Of a DNA stretch of 64,000 nucleotides, positions 17,409-26,247 are shown in pieces. The notes under the pieces were generated by a model. That model was given only the letters and a program-made list of their open reading frames with translations. It was not told the origin of the DNA and made no database searches. How positions within the stretch are numbered: the stretch's first letter is position 1; every line of letters starts with the position of its first letter. The translations under genes and the position numbers were made by a program. The DNA comes from Allobosea sp. LC85 (lineage in GTDB: Bacteria > Pseudomonadota > Alphaproteobacteria > Rhizobiales > Beijerinckiaceae). Location of the stretch: the NCBI RefSeq assembly GCF_000735605.1, contig NZ_JPKG01000028.1, forward strand, positions 62,001-126,000, given 5' to 3'.

Positions 17409-17445
17409 CACATCGCTCGTTTCAAGCAATGAAACGAGCGATGTG
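17409..17445. promoter_or_regulatory. Operator dyad 2, perfect 16-bp arms around the TTTCA-N5-TGAAA core
   Basis: The left arm (17409-17424) and right arm (17430-17445) are exact reverse complements around a five-base centre. The inner part repeats the TTTCA-N5-TGAAA core of dyad 1, 36 bp away centre to centre. This fits a cooperative double operator; it could also form a cruciform. Confidence 0.65.
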
Positions 17446-17505
17446 CTCCATTGTGGTCAGCCGATGGATCGCCCACCACCACAGACAAATGGGGAGGACC
17501 ATCAC

Positions 17506-18516
17506 ATGCACGCTCGCTTGACCACGGCCTTGGGCTTCACACTGGCGCTGGCGGTTTCCGCCCAGGCCGGCACACTCGAAAAGGTCCGCGAGCGCGGTCA
17601 GGTGCTCTGCGGCGTCAGCCCAGGTGTGGCGGGCTTCTCCGTCCCGGACGAGGCCGGTCGCTGGACCGGTTTCGATGTCGACCTGTGCCGGGCCGTCGCC
17701 GCCGCCACATTGGGCGATGCGAGCAAGGTCAAGTTCATCCCCCTCAGCCCGAAGGACAGGTTCGTCTCGCTGCAGAGCGGCGAAATCGACGTGCTCTCGC
17801 GTCAAGCGACCTGGACGCTCTCGCGCGACACGCAGCTCGGCCTGCGCTTCGCCGGGATCAACTACTATGACGGCCAGGGCTTCATGATCCGCAAGTCGCT
17901 CAATGCGGGCTCCGCCAAGGAGCTCGGTGGCGCCTCGGTCTGCGTACCGACCGGTACGACCACGGAACTGAACATCGCCGACTTCTTTCGCGCCAACGGC
18001 ATGAAATACGAGTCCGTCAGCTTTGAATCCGGCGATCAGGCTGCCAAGGCCTTCGAGTCGGGACGCTGCGACGTCTTCAGCAACGACGTCTCGGCTCTGT
18101 CTGCCTACAGGCTGAAGCTGGTCAACCCGGCAGAATTCGTGATCCTGCCCGAACTGATCTCGAAGGAGCCGCTCGGACCGGTCGTGCGGCAGGGCGACGA
18201 GGCCTGGAACAGCATCGTCCGCTGGTCCTATTTTGCGATGGTTGCTGCGGAAGAGCTCGGCGTCAGCTCGGCCAATGCCGACCAGCTCGCCGCCTCCGGC
18301 TCTCCCGAGGTGCGGCGCCTGCTTGGCAGCGAGGGCAAGTTCGGCGAGCCGATGGGCCTGAAGAACGACTGGGCGATGCAGATCGTCAAGCAGGTCGGCA
18401 ATTACGGCGAATCCCACGACCGCAATGTCGGCGCAGGCTCGCGGCTGGGGATCGCGCGCGGGCTGAACAATCTCTGGAGCAAGGGCGGCCTGCAATATTC
18501 GCCACCGGTGCGCTGA
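17506..18516 (+). CDS. Amino-acid ABC solute-binding protein, AapJ/BztA-like, orphan
   Basis: 336-aa periplasmic protein with a short signal peptide (residues 1-22, ending AVSAQA). The mature start (TLEKVRERGQVLCGVSPGVAGFSVPDEAGRWTGFD, split) is the AapJ/BztA pattern of general L-amino acid transporters. The SRQATWTLSRD and SNDVSALSAYR segments also fit. The start at 17506 follows GGGGAGGACC. No AapQMP-type permease or ATPase lies next to it, so it must share membrane parts encoded elsewhere. It is followed, 30 bp on, by a HisC-like aminotransferase in the same operon. Confidence 0.9.
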   Translation: MHARLTTALGFTLALAVSAQAGTLEKVRERGQVLCGVSPGVAGFSVPDEAGRWTGFDVDLCRAVAAATLGDASKVKFIPLSPKDRFVSLQSGEIDVLSRQATWTLSRDTQLGLRFAGINYYDGQGFMIRKSLNAGSAKELGGASVCVPTGTTTELNIADFFRANGMKYESVSFESGDQAAKAFESGRCDVFSNDVSALSAYRLKLVNPAEFVILPELISKEPLGPVVRQGDEAWNSIVRWSYFAMVAAEELGVSSANADQLAASGSPEVRRLLGSEGKFGEPMGLKNDWAMQIVKQVGNYGESHDRNVGAGSRLGIARGLNNLWSKGGLQYSPPVR

Positions 18517-18546
18517 CCATCCTCGCCGCCCCCTACGGAGAAACCT

Positions 18547-19644
18547 GTGTCGAACCCCACCGTCATCCCGGTTCCGCGTATCGCACGCCTGCAAAACGTC
18601 CCCGCGCGGCGTACTCCCGCTCCCACGGAGGACGCACCGCCGCCGGTCAGCCTGCATCTCAACGAGTCCTCGGAGCCACCCGCTCCGAGCGTCGTGGCGG
18701 CAATGTGTGCCGCCGCCGGCCAGGTGAACCGCTACCCCGATCATGACGGCGCCTCGCTGATCGAAGCGCTGGCTTCCCGCCTTGCCGTGCCGCCAGCACA
18801 GATCGTGCTCGGGGCCGGTTCGAACGAACTCCTTTTCGCCAGCGCCGAGCTTGCCCTCGACGCGAGCGACGAGGCGGTGGCGCCTCATCCGGGGTTCCCG
18901 GCCTATGCCAAGGGCGCAGCGATGCGCGGCGCAAAGCTCGTCGCTGTTCCGAACCGGCGCGATGGCCTCGTCGACATCGAGGCCACCTTGCGTGCCATCA
19001 CCGACCGGACACGCCTCGTCTTCGTCGCCTCGCCGCACAACCCGACGGGCGGCATGCTCGACGAGGCCGATGTCGAGCAACTCGTCTCCGGCGTCCCCGA
19101 TCATGTCCTGCTGCATTTCGACGAGGCCTATTTCGAATTCGGCCATCATGCCGGCGGGCCCGACGTGCTTGCCATCCTGCACCGCCGTAACGGTCCCTGG
19201 ATCTCGACGCGCACCTTCTCGAAGGCCTTCGGCCTTGCCGGAATCCGCGTCGGATACGGCATCGTCGGCTCACCGGCGCTGGCTGATTCCTATCGCAAGA
19301 TCCGCACCAATTTCAGCGTCAACGCCGTGGCGCTGGCCGGAGCCGAAGCGGCTTTGAAGGAGCCTGCCTATCTCACCGACCTGCTCAACAGGACGGCGGA
19401 CGGCCGTGACTGGCTGGCGGACCAGTTGAAGGATTGTGGCTTCGTGGCCTTGCCCAGCGCGGCGAACTTTCTGGCGGTCCTCACGCCCGCACCAGCCGCC
19501 GAACTCTTCTCGGCACTGAAGGCGGCAAACATCCACGTCATGATGTTCGATGTCCCCGGCACACAGGGCGCCCTGCGTATCTCGATCGGTGCAAGGGATG
19601 AGATGGCGGCCCTGGTTGATGTGCTGAAGCGGACGACACGCTGA
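18547..19644 (+). CDS. HisC-like class I/II aminotransferase
   Basis: 365-aa PLP enzyme of the histidinol-phosphate aminotransferase group. It has a SLHLNESSEPP substrate-end segment, GAGSNELLF in the cofactor phosphate loop, the FVASPHNPTGG motif, an Asp-Tyr pair in HFDEAYFEF and the PLP Lys in TRTFSKAFGLAGIRVGYG. The start is GTG at 18547 after TACGGAG. Context, behind an amino-acid-type binding protein in a catabolic region, argues for a transaminase of the imported compound rather than histidine synthesis. A strong terminator hairpin follows. Confidence 0.85.
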   Translation: MSNPTVIPVPRIARLQNVPARRTPAPTEDAPPPVSLHLNESSEPPAPSVVAAMCAAAGQVNRYPDHDGASLIEALASRLAVPPAQIVLGAGSNELLFASAELALDASDEAVAPHPGFPAYAKGAAMRGAKLVAVPNRRDGLVDIEATLRAITDRTRLVFVASPHNPTGGMLDEADVEQLVSGVPDHVLLHFDEAYFEFGHHAGGPDVLAILHRRNGPWISTRTFSKAFGLAGIRVGYGIVGSPALADSYRKIRTNFSVNAVALAGAEAALKEPAYLTDLLNRTADGRDWLADQLKDCGFVALPSAANFLAVLTPAPAAELFSALKAANIHVMMFDVPGTQGALRISIGARDEMAALVDVLKRTTR

Positions 19645-19670
19645 CTGAACGCACGTGTTTCATTGTTCTG

Positions 19671-19695
19671 GCGGCGCCCAGCAGGCGCCGCTTCT
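19671..19695 (+). terminator. Terminator hairpin after HisC-like gene
   Basis: GCGGCGCC, CAGCA loop, GGCGCCGC, then TTCTT: an 8-bp GC stem with a short U-rich tail, 27 bp past the stop codon. Confidence 0.55.
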
Positions 19696-19845
19696 TGCTG
19701 GCAGCGCTCCGGCATGGCCTGAGCCAGCCCGAGCATGGCGAGTTGATGTCCGAGCCATTGGTCATTGCGGCGCCCGCAATGCTGCGCTGGGACAAACAGG
19801 TGCGGCTCCGCCCGAGGTCACGGGGCCCCGGCCTGAACCTTGAAC

Positions 19846-20676
19846 TCACGCCATCGGCAGCGACAATAGACCCCGCGCCTCTGCGACGGAGGCCACGTGG
19901 CGATTGTAGCCGCCTGCCATCTCGGCGATGCGCTTCACGAGGGCGGCATTGGAAGGCGCGAGCGTGTCGCGATCGAGGCGGACATTGTCCTCCAGCCCAG
20001 TACGGCAATGGCCGCCGAGTTCGAGCGACCAGCGGTTCAGCGTGATCTGGTCCCGCCCGATTCCGGCGCCCGTCCAGGTCGCGTCGGGCGCCAGCCGCTT
20101 CAATGTCGCGATGTAGAACTCGAACGCAGCGCGATCGACCGGCATCGCGTTCTTCACGCCCATCACGAACTGGACATGCAGGGGCCCCTTGATCGCGCCC
20201 GCGACGCCCATCTCGGCAGCCTTGAAGATCATCGAGAGATCGAAGGCCTCGATCTCGGGCTTGACGCCGTGGGCCAGCATCTCGGCGGCCAGCCAGTCGA
20301 CGAGATCCGGGCTGTTCTCATAGACCCGCGTCGGAAAATTGCATGAGCCAGTCGAGAGCGAGCACATCTCGGGCTTGAGCGGAATCATGCCTCCGCGTTC
20401 CCTGCCCGCTCCCGAGCGCCCGCCAGTAGAGAACTGCACGATGATGCCTGGGCAGTGCTTGCGCAGCCCCTCGAGCAGACGGCCGAAACGCTCAGGATCG
20501 GAGGTCGGCGTGCCCTCGTCGGTACGGACATGACAATGCGCCAGCGTCGCCCCCGCTTCAAAGGCCTCCTGCGTCGACTCGACCTGCTCGGCGATCGTGA
20601 TCGGAACGGCGGGATTGTCGCGCTTGGTCGGCAGCGAGCCGGTGATCGCGACGGTGATGATACAGGGTGTCGTCAT
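19846..20676 (-). CDS. BKACE-family beta-keto acid cleavage enzyme (DUF849)
   Basis: 276-aa TIM-barrel zinc enzyme that cleaves a beta-keto acid with acetyl-CoA to give acetoacetate and a new acyl-CoA. The zinc HxH is H47 and H49 (AHCHVRTDEG). Other family segments are CNFPTRVYENSPDLVDWL, FDLSMIFKAAEMG and the GLEDNVRL loop near the C-terminus. The start chosen (20676) lies 10 bp after the upstream stop; an ATG at 20694 would overlap that gene. As last gene of the quinate/shikimate operon it may act on a beta-keto acid from the protocatechuate branch such as 3-oxoadipate (inference). Confidence 0.88.
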   Translation of the reverse strand: MTTPCIITVAITGSLPTKRDNPAVPITIAEQVESTQEAFEAGATLAHCHVRTDEGTPTSDPERFGRLLEGLRKHCPGIIVQFSTGGRSGAGRERGGMIPLKPEMCSLSTGSCNFPTRVYENSPDLVDWLAAEMLAHGVKPEIEAFDLSMIFKAAEMGVAGAIKGPLHVQFVMGVKNAMPVDRAAFEFYIATLKRLAPDATWTGAGIGRDQITLNRWSLELGGHCRTGLEDNVRLDRDTLAPSNAALVKRIAEMAGGYNRHVASVAEARGLLSLPMA

Positions 20677-20686
20677 GGCAGCGCCT

Positions 20687-22594
20687 TCATGCATGCGTGG
20701 GCGCGGGCACGGTGATCGGCCGGGAAAGGCGCGCCTGCGCGGTCAGACGGATGCCCGCATTGGCAGCGCCATAGCCACCATAGCCATTGCGCTGGACGAT
20801 CTCGAAGAACAATCCGCCATCGAGTGTCGCGGTATAGGCCTGCCAGAAATCGCCGCCCGCATCGCGGTCGTAGAGAATGTTGAGCGCCTTCAGCGCATCG
20901 ATCTCCTCGGGAAGCAGATCGGACCGTGCTTCGAGGTCATCGTAATAGTTCTCCGGGATCGGCAGCATGGCGACGCCATTGGCCACCAATCGCTCGATGG
21001 TCGCCCGGATGTCGTTCGTGGCGAAGGCGATATGCTGCACGCCGGAGCCGAAGAAATCGGTGATGAAGCGGGCCGACAGCGTCCGGTGGCTTTGCGAGCC
21101 ATTGAGAATGAGCCTCAGGCCATGACCCGCCTCGCCATCGAGTCCACTCTCGATGACCTGGCTCTGGACGACGCCGCCGGGATCGATCACCGCCTGGCTC
21201 GGCGTCTTCGTCGTCTTGAACAGCGACGAGTAGAACAGCAGCCAGGTCAGCATCTCCTCATACTGCATGCTTTGCGAGATATGATCGACACCGACCAGTC
21301 CGGCGCTTGCACCATCCGCGCCGGTGGGCTCGAAATCCACCTCCGACCAGCGCCCCAGGGCGGAAGACTGATCCAGGAAATAGAGCAGGCTGCCGCCAAG
21401 TCCGCGCACCGCCGGGATGTCGAGTTCGCCCGGCCCGACCGCACCGGCATGAGGCACATCGAGCAGGGCGGTCGCGCGCTTGGTGGCCGCGCTGGCATCT
21501 GCGACCCTCAGCGCGATCGCGCAGACCGAGGTCCCATGCATGATCTGGTAGCTATGGGCGAAACCGTCGCTGTCGCTGTTGAGCACGATGCGGATATCGC
21601 CCTGGCTCCAGAGATCGACATCCTTGGAGCGATGCGCACCGACACGGCTGAATCCGAGCGCACTCAGAAGGCGCTGGAAGCCAGTGCGCTCGGCCTCGGC
21701 GATGGCGAACTCGATGAACTCGACCGCTTCGACAGGCTCCGGCGCCGGCATTGCGACCGCGCCGGGCACCGGCCGGCCGAGTTCCCGCGCTGTCTCGTCA
21801 AGCAGCCAGAGCAGCGAACGATGGCCGTCGAGCGCCACCGAGCGGGCGGAACCCGCCCGGAACCGGTCGTTGAAGATCTCGAGCGACAAAACACCATCAT
21901 AGCCGGTCGACACGAGCGCCCTCATGAAGGCCGCCAGATCGAGATCGCCCTGCCCCGGCAGACAGCGCCAGTGGCGGCTCCAGGAGAGATGATCCATCTG
22001 CAGTTTGGGGGCATCCGCCATCTGCACCATGAAGATCCGGTCGCGCGGGATGGTGCCGATGCTGGCGGGATCGAGCCCGCGCGAGAGGATGTGGAAGCTG
22101 TCCAGGATGATGCCGACATTGCCGCGGCCGGCCCGGCGCACGATCTCCCAGGCGTCGCGATAGTCGAAGACATGACGTCCCCAGGCCAGCGCTTCATAGC
22201 CGACGCGCAAATCTCGTTTGGCAGCCCGCTCGCCAAGCTCGGCGAAATCGCCGGCGAGCCGGTCGATGCCGCTCAAGCCCTCGGGCGAGACACTCGAGCA
22301 GACGAAGAGCAGGTCGGTCCCGAGCTCCTGCAGGAGGTCGAATTTCCGCTCCGCCCGGTCGAACGTCCGCGCCCGCCGCGCATCAGGCATGCCCTCGAAA
22401 TCGCGGAACGGCTGGCAGGTCACGATCGCGAGCCCGAGATCGCTGCAGATCCGGCGCACCTCTGCCGGCGAGCCCGGAAAGGCGATCAGGTCGTTCTCAA
22501 AGATCTCGACGGCACGAAAGCCGGCGGCTGCAATGGCTTCGAGCTTCTCCTGGAGCGTACCGGAGACGCAGACAGTGGCGATGGAAGGGATCAT
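20687..22594 (-). CDS. quiC: 3-dehydroshikimate dehydratase, QuiC type, with HPPD-like C-terminal domain
   Basis: 635-aa two-domain protein. The N-terminal half (about 1-270) is a xylose-isomerase-like TIM barrel with metal-ligand regions AVEIFENDL, GYEALAWGRHVFDY, ILDSFHIL and LSLEIFND. The C-terminal half (about 300-620) resembles 4-hydroxyphenylpyruvate dioxygenase, with a vicinal-oxygen-chelate metal site around GVDHISQSM, VQHIAFAT and FFEIVQRNGYGGYGAAN. This architecture and length match the fused 3-dehydroshikimate dehydratases of pseudomonads, which form protocatechuate. It overlaps aroE by 4 bp. The symbol rests on architecture and on the presence of aroE- and aroQ-type genes nearby. 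Confidence 0.82.
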   Translation of the reverse strand: MIPSIATVCVSGTLQEKLEAIAAAGFRAVEIFENDLIAFPGSPAEVRRICSDLGLAIVTCQPFRDFEGMPDARRARTFDRAERKFDLLQELGTDLLFVCSSVSPEGLSGIDRLAGDFAELGERAAKRDLRVGYEALAWGRHVFDYRDAWEIVRRAGRGNVGIILDSFHILSRGLDPASIGTIPRDRIFMVQMADAPKLQMDHLSWSRHWRCLPGQGDLDLAAFMRALVSTGYDGVLSLEIFNDRFRAGSARSVALDGHRSLLWLLDETARELGRPVPGAVAMPAPEPVEAVEFIEFAIAEAERTGFQRLLSALGFSRVGAHRSKDVDLWSQGDIRIVLNSDSDGFAHSYQIMHGTSVCAIALRVADASAATKRATALLDVPHAGAVGPGELDIPAVRGLGGSLLYFLDQSSALGRWSEVDFEPTGADGASAGLVGVDHISQSMQYEEMLTWLLFYSSLFKTTKTPSQAVIDPGGVVQSQVIESGLDGEAGHGLRLILNGSQSHRTLSARFITDFFGSGVQHIAFATNDIRATIERLVANGVAMLPIPENYYDDLEARSDLLPEEIDALKALNILYDRDAGGDFWQAYTATLDGGLFFEIVQRNGYGGYGAANAGIRLTAQARLSRPITVPAPTHA

Positions 22595-23439
22595 GAGCGC
22601 GTCTCCTCGTAGCCGAGCCGTGCAACCGAGCGCAGATCCTCCGATGTCGTCGTGGGGAATCCGAAGAACTCGAGATAGGCCGGGATCTGCTCGAACAGCA
22701 TGTCGACGCCGATCTGGAATGCGCAGCCACGGGCGCGAACGGCGGCCAGGAAGGGGGTGATCTCCTGCTTCATCACCACCTCCCCGACAAAGGCCGAAGG
22801 CGCGATGCGCGCGACGTCCATCGGCAAGGGATCGCCTGCCTTCATGCCGAGCGGCGTCGCATTGACCAGGATCTCGAACCCAGCTGGATCATTCGAGCCG
22901 ACCGTAACGACCAGCTGCGGATAGTGCTTGCGAAGCCTATCAGCGAGACCGTTCGCCAGAGGCGCATGGCTATCGAACAGGCCGAGTGCCGCGACGCCTG
23001 CCTTGGCGAGCGAGGCCGCGATTGCCGAACCGACGCCGCCGGCGCCGACGACAAGCGCGCGCGCGCCTTCGAGCTCACGGCCCTTGCCGCGTACGCCTCG
23101 CACGAAGCCCTCCCCGTCGAACATGTCACCGACCAGCCGGCCATCGGCATCCAGCCTGACTGCATTGCAGGCTCCGGCAATCGCGGCCGTGGTTTGGACC
23201 TCGTCGACCAGCGTGGTTGTCGTCACCTTGTGCGGCATGGTGACGAGGGCGCCGTGAGCATTGGAGAGCCTGAAGAAGAGCCGGAGGAAAGCCGGATAGT
23301 CATCCGCCTTGCAGCCCATCGGCACCACGATGGCGTCGATCCCTTCTCGCTCGAAATATGGGTTGTAGATCATCGGCGCCTTGAAGCTCTCGGTCGGATA
23401 ACCGAGATGGGCGATGAGTTTCGTCGTGCCGCAGATCAT
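22591..23439 (-). CDS. Shikimate/quinate dehydrogenase-like protein (AroE family)
   Basis: 282-aa AroE-family enzyme. The N-terminal substrate domain has GTTKLIAHLGYPTESFKAPMIYN and the catalytic Lys in TMPHK; GACNAVR and GDMFDGEGF carry the conserved Asn and Asp. The C-terminal NAD(P) fold has VVGAGGVGSAIAASLA. Its place between the QuiC-type dehydratase and a transporter indicates oxidation of shikimate or quinate for catabolism rather than chorismate synthesis. The usual substrate serines near the N-terminus are altered (KLIAHLGYP), as in several AroE paralogues, so the exact substrate is open. Confidence 0.87.
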   Translation of the reverse strand: MICGTTKLIAHLGYPTESFKAPMIYNPYFEREGIDAIVVPMGCKADDYPAFLRLFFRLSNAHGALVTMPHKVTTTTLVDEVQTTAAIAGACNAVRLDADGRLVGDMFDGEGFVRGVRGKGRELEGARALVVGAGGVGSAIAASLAKAGVAALGLFDSHAPLANGLADRLRKHYPQLVVTVGSNDPAGFEILVNATPLGMKAGDPLPMDVARIAPSAFVGEVVMKQEITPFLAAVRARGCAFQIGVDMLFEQIPAYLEFFGFPTTTSEDLRSVARLGYEETRS

Positions 23440-23454
23440 GACGAACTGGCTTTC

Positions 23455-24489
23455 CTACGTGTTGATCTCGGCAGCGACGCTGACGGCCGTGCCCGAGCGC
23501 GCGCTCGCCAGGATCGCATCCAGCGTCACCGCGATATCGATGGATTCCGCCAGGGTCGCGCCGGTCCAGTGCTCGGGCCCTTGCCGCACCAGTTGCTCAA
23601 ACGACTCCGCTTCCGCCAGGAAACCATTGCCCGGCACAACCTCGATGGTCTCGGGTGCGGACTGGATGGTCGTGCCACGCCGGATCGTCAGCACCGGCGG
23701 CCCGCCAAGTGGCGGATGGTTGAGATAGGTCGTCTCGATCGTCCCGGCCTCACCCGCGATCAAGGCGTGGCGATGATAGGCTGTGGCGAAGCTGCATGAG
23801 ATCTGCGCAAGCGCTCCGCTCGGAAACTCCAGCGTGGCCGCAACGCTGCGATCGACGCCGGTTTCGCTCCAGCGCGCCGTCGCACTGATGCGTTCGGGCC
23901 GTTCACCTGCGGCAAGAAGCGCCAGGCTGACGGCATAGCTGCCCGCATCGAGCAGAGCGCCGCCGCCGACCTCGGGTCTCAGCCGAATATTCGCCGGGTC
24001 GGAGAAGGCGACGCCAAAGCTTGCCCGGATAAGCTGAACCCTGCCGATCGCGCCCGCGCTGAGCAGTTCGCGCAGTTTCAGCGTCTGGGCTTGTGCGCGG
24101 TAGGGATAGGCCTCGACGAGATGGCGCCCGTGCTGCCGCGCAGCAGCGACCATGGCGCGGGCCTCAGTCGCGTTCATCGCCAGCGGCTTCTCGCAGAGCA
24201 CGTGCTTGCCGGCTTCCATGGCCCGGATCGACCATTCCGCATGGAGTGAGTTCGGCAGCGGGTTGTAGATCGCGTCGATCTCCGGATCGGCCAGCAAGGC
24301 TTCATAGGAGCCATGGAAGCACGGAATGCCGCATTCCTTCGCAAAGCGTTCGGCCTTCCCGGCATCGCGGCTGGCAACGGCAGCGACCGTGACGGTCTTC
24401 GACGGCGCGACACCGCTCGCAAAGCTGCGCGCGATATTCGCCACACCGAGGACGCCAAGACGCAGTGGTTTTGATCGCAGATCGCCCAT
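23455..24489 (-). CDS. Gfo/Idh/MocA-family oxidoreductase
   Basis: 344-aa NAD(P)-dependent dehydrogenase. The N-terminal Rossmann fold is LRLGVLGVANIARSFA; the family's EKP motif is CEKPLAMNATEAR, followed by VEAYPYRAQAQTLKLREL and the C-terminal alpha/beta domain with GGGALLDAGSYAVSLA. The start at 24489 has a strong GGAGGAGG site upstream and avoids overlap with the ATPase gene. In this operon a role in oxidising a cyclic polyol acid such as quinate is plausible; the family also contains inositol and sugar dehydrogenases. Confidence 0.85.
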   Translation of the reverse strand: MGDLRSKPLRLGVLGVANIARSFASGVAPSKTVTVAAVASRDAGKAERFAKECGIPCFHGSYEALLADPEIDAIYNPLPNSLHAEWSIRAMEAGKHVLCEKPLAMNATEARAMVAAARQHGRHLVEAYPYRAQAQTLKLRELLSAGAIGRVQLIRASFGVAFSDPANIRLRPEVGGGALLDAGSYAVSLALLAAGERPERISATARWSETGVDRSVAATLEFPSGALAQISCSFATAYHRHALIAGEAGTIETTYLNHPPLGGPPVLTIRRGTTIQSAPETIEVVPGNGFLAEAESFEQLVRQGPEHWTGATLAESIDIAVTLDAILASARSGTAVSVAAEINT

Positions 24490-24502
24490 GCCGGCCTCCT
24501 CC

Positions 24503-25279
24503 TCAGTGCTTGCGCAGGATCTCACCGAGGAACTGCCGGGTACGCTCGTGACGTGGCTTGGTGAAGAACTCGGCCGGCGGCGCCTCTTCGACGATCGCTC
24601 CGCTCGCCATGAAGATCACGCGGTCGGCCACCTGGCGCGCAAACCCCATCTCGTGGGTGACGCAGATCATCGTCATGCCCTCCTCGGCGAGCCCGGTCAT
24701 GGTGTCGAGCACCTCCTTGACCATTTCCGGGTCGAGCGCCGAGGTCGGCTCGTCGAACAGCATGACCTTGGGCTGCATGCACAGGGCCCGCGCGATCGCG
24801 ACGCGCTGCTGCTGGCCGCCGGAGAGCTGGGCCGGATATTTTTCCGCCTGCTCGGCGATCTTGACCCGGCCGAGCAGGCGTCTCGCCGTGGCTTCGGCCT
24901 GTGCCTTGCTGGCGCGAAGCGACCGCATCGGCGCCAGCATGCAGTTTTCCAGCACCGTCAGATGCGGAAACAGGTTGAAGTGCTGAAACACCATCCCGAC
25001 TTCGCGGCGAATGGCATCGATGATCCTGGAATCATCGCTGAGCACCGTCCCGCCGACGCGGATCTCGCCCTTCTGGTAGGGTTCGAGATGGTTGATGCAA
25101 CGGATCAGGGTCGATTTCCCCGATCCTGACGGCCCGCACAGGACGATCTTCTCGCCCTGGCGGACCGACAGGTTGATGTCGGTCAGGGCCTTGAACTCGC
25201 CATACCATTTCTCGACGCCAGCCATTTTGATCATGGCTTCAGCCCCTTGAGCGGGTGCAGTCGCGGACTGGCTGTTCAT
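24503..25279 (-). CDS. ABC transporter ATPase, polar amino acid type
   Basis: 258-aa nucleotide-binding subunit. Walker A is GPSGSGKST at residues 49-57, then the Q-loop in [11 protein letters not shown], signature LSGGQQQR, Walker [13 protein letters not shown] and switch VTHEMGFA. The start at 25279 is preceded by GGAGCAGAGG. It is part of the eight-gene operon running from 27568 down to 19846 and powers the two permeases at 26248 and 26900. Confidence 0.92.
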   Translation of the reverse strand: MNSQSATAPAQGAEAMIKMAGVEKWYGEFKALTDINLSVRQGEKIVLCGPSGSGKSTLIRCINHLEPYQKGEIRVGGTVLSDDSRIIDAIRREVGMVFQHFNLFPHLTVLENCMLAPMRSLRASKAQAEATARRLLGRVKIAEQAEKYPAQLSGGQQQRVAIARALCMQPKVMLFDEPTSALDPEMVKEVLDTMTGLAEEGMTMICVTHEMGFARQVADRVIFMASGAIVEEAPPAEFFTKPRHERTRQFLGEILRKH

Positions 25280-25308
25280 GGCCTCTGCTCCGATTGGTCC
25301 TGGCGCGT

Positions 25309-26124
25309 TCAGCTTGCGGTGAAGGAGATGCCTTCGAGGCTGTCGGGGAACTTGTGGACGGGGACCTTCATCCACTTGTCGTAGATCTTCTGGAGCTCGC
25401 CATTGGCCCTGATCTTGTCGATGAAGGCGTTGATCGCGGCATTGATCTCCTTCTCGCCCTGCCGGGTGCAGGCACCGTTGTAGAGGTTCTGGAATTCGAG
25501 CTTGTTCTCGAATTCACCCGGCCGGGCCTGCTCGATGCGCTGGATGTAGAAGATGTTGCCGCCGAGCGCCTGGACCTGGCCTGAGACCAGCGCCTGGATG
25601 CTGGGGGCATCGCCGTCATAGCGCCGGATCGTCGTGCTGGCCGGCGCGTTCTTGGTCACCTGGGTGTCCTGGGCTGCGCCCTTGGCCACGCCGATCGAGA
25701 ACTTCGCCATGTCCTCATTGGTCTTGATCACCGCCGATTTCGGCCCGATCAGCACGATCGTGTTGGCGACATAGGGCTTGCTGAACTGCACGACCTTGGC
25801 CCGCTCCGGCAGCATCGCCATGGTCGCAAACAGCACATCGACGCGCCCCGTGGTCAGGGCGGGAATGCGGTTGTTGACCTCGAGCGGGACGAACTCGACG
25901 GGGACGCCGAGCTCCTGGCCGAAGAGCGCGGCGATATCGGCATCCAGCCCATCCTGCTTGCCGGCGCTGGTGACAAAGCCCCAGGGCGGATTGTCGCCCT
26001 GGATGCCCACCACCAGCTTGCCCTTCGCCTTGATCTCCGCCGGCGTCACCGCCAGCGCAGGCCGCAGCAGCAGGCTCGGCGCCGCAAGGCCAACCGCGCC
26101 GGCCAACAGAACCTGACGGCGGTT
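25309..26124 (-). repeat. 816-bp duplicated segment, copy A
   Basis: Matches 29061-29876 at all but four positions by direct reading; all four are silent. The boundaries fall at the stop codon and at the Tat-motif codons, so the copy covers almost exactly the export-plus-mature coding part and no flanking DNA. Confidence 0.93.
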
Positions 26125-26151
26125 GGGCAATCCCGTGTTCGAAGATGTCAT
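25309..26151 (-). CDS. ABC solute-binding protein, copy A (operon copy)
   Basis: 280-aa SBP_bac_3 protein with a Tat-like leader ([20 protein letters not shown], cleavage near RPALA). Mature segments include [17 protein letters not shown], the lobe-1 [15 protein letters not shown] and the hinge [14 protein letters not shown]. It lies between its permease and ATPase genes. From the Tat motif to the stop, the DNA (25309-26124) is identical to the copy at 29061-29876 apart from four silent substitutions, while the first nine residues differ. The ligand is probably quinate, shikimate or a relative, from operon context. Confidence 0.92.
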   Translation of the reverse strand: MTSSNTGLPNRRQVLLAGAVGLAAPSLLLRPALAVTPAEIKAKGKLVVGIQGDNPPWGFVTSAGKQDGLDADIAALFGQELGVPVEFVPLEVNNRIPALTTGRVDVLFATMAMLPERAKVVQFSKPYVANTIVLIGPKSAVIKTNEDMAKFSIGVAKGAAQDTQVTKNAPASTTIRRYDGDAPSIQALVSGQVQALGGNIFYIQRIEQARPGEFENKLEFQNLYNGACTRQGEKEINAAINAFIDKIRANGELQKIYDKWMKVPVHKFPDSLEGISFTAS

Positions 26152-26247
26152 GTCTCGCTCCCTTGGTTGATCTTGCTTGGTTGATCTTGCCTGGTTGAAC
26201 GTGCCGGGCTGCTTTGGCTTGATGCCTTGATGGTGTTGCCGGCTTCG

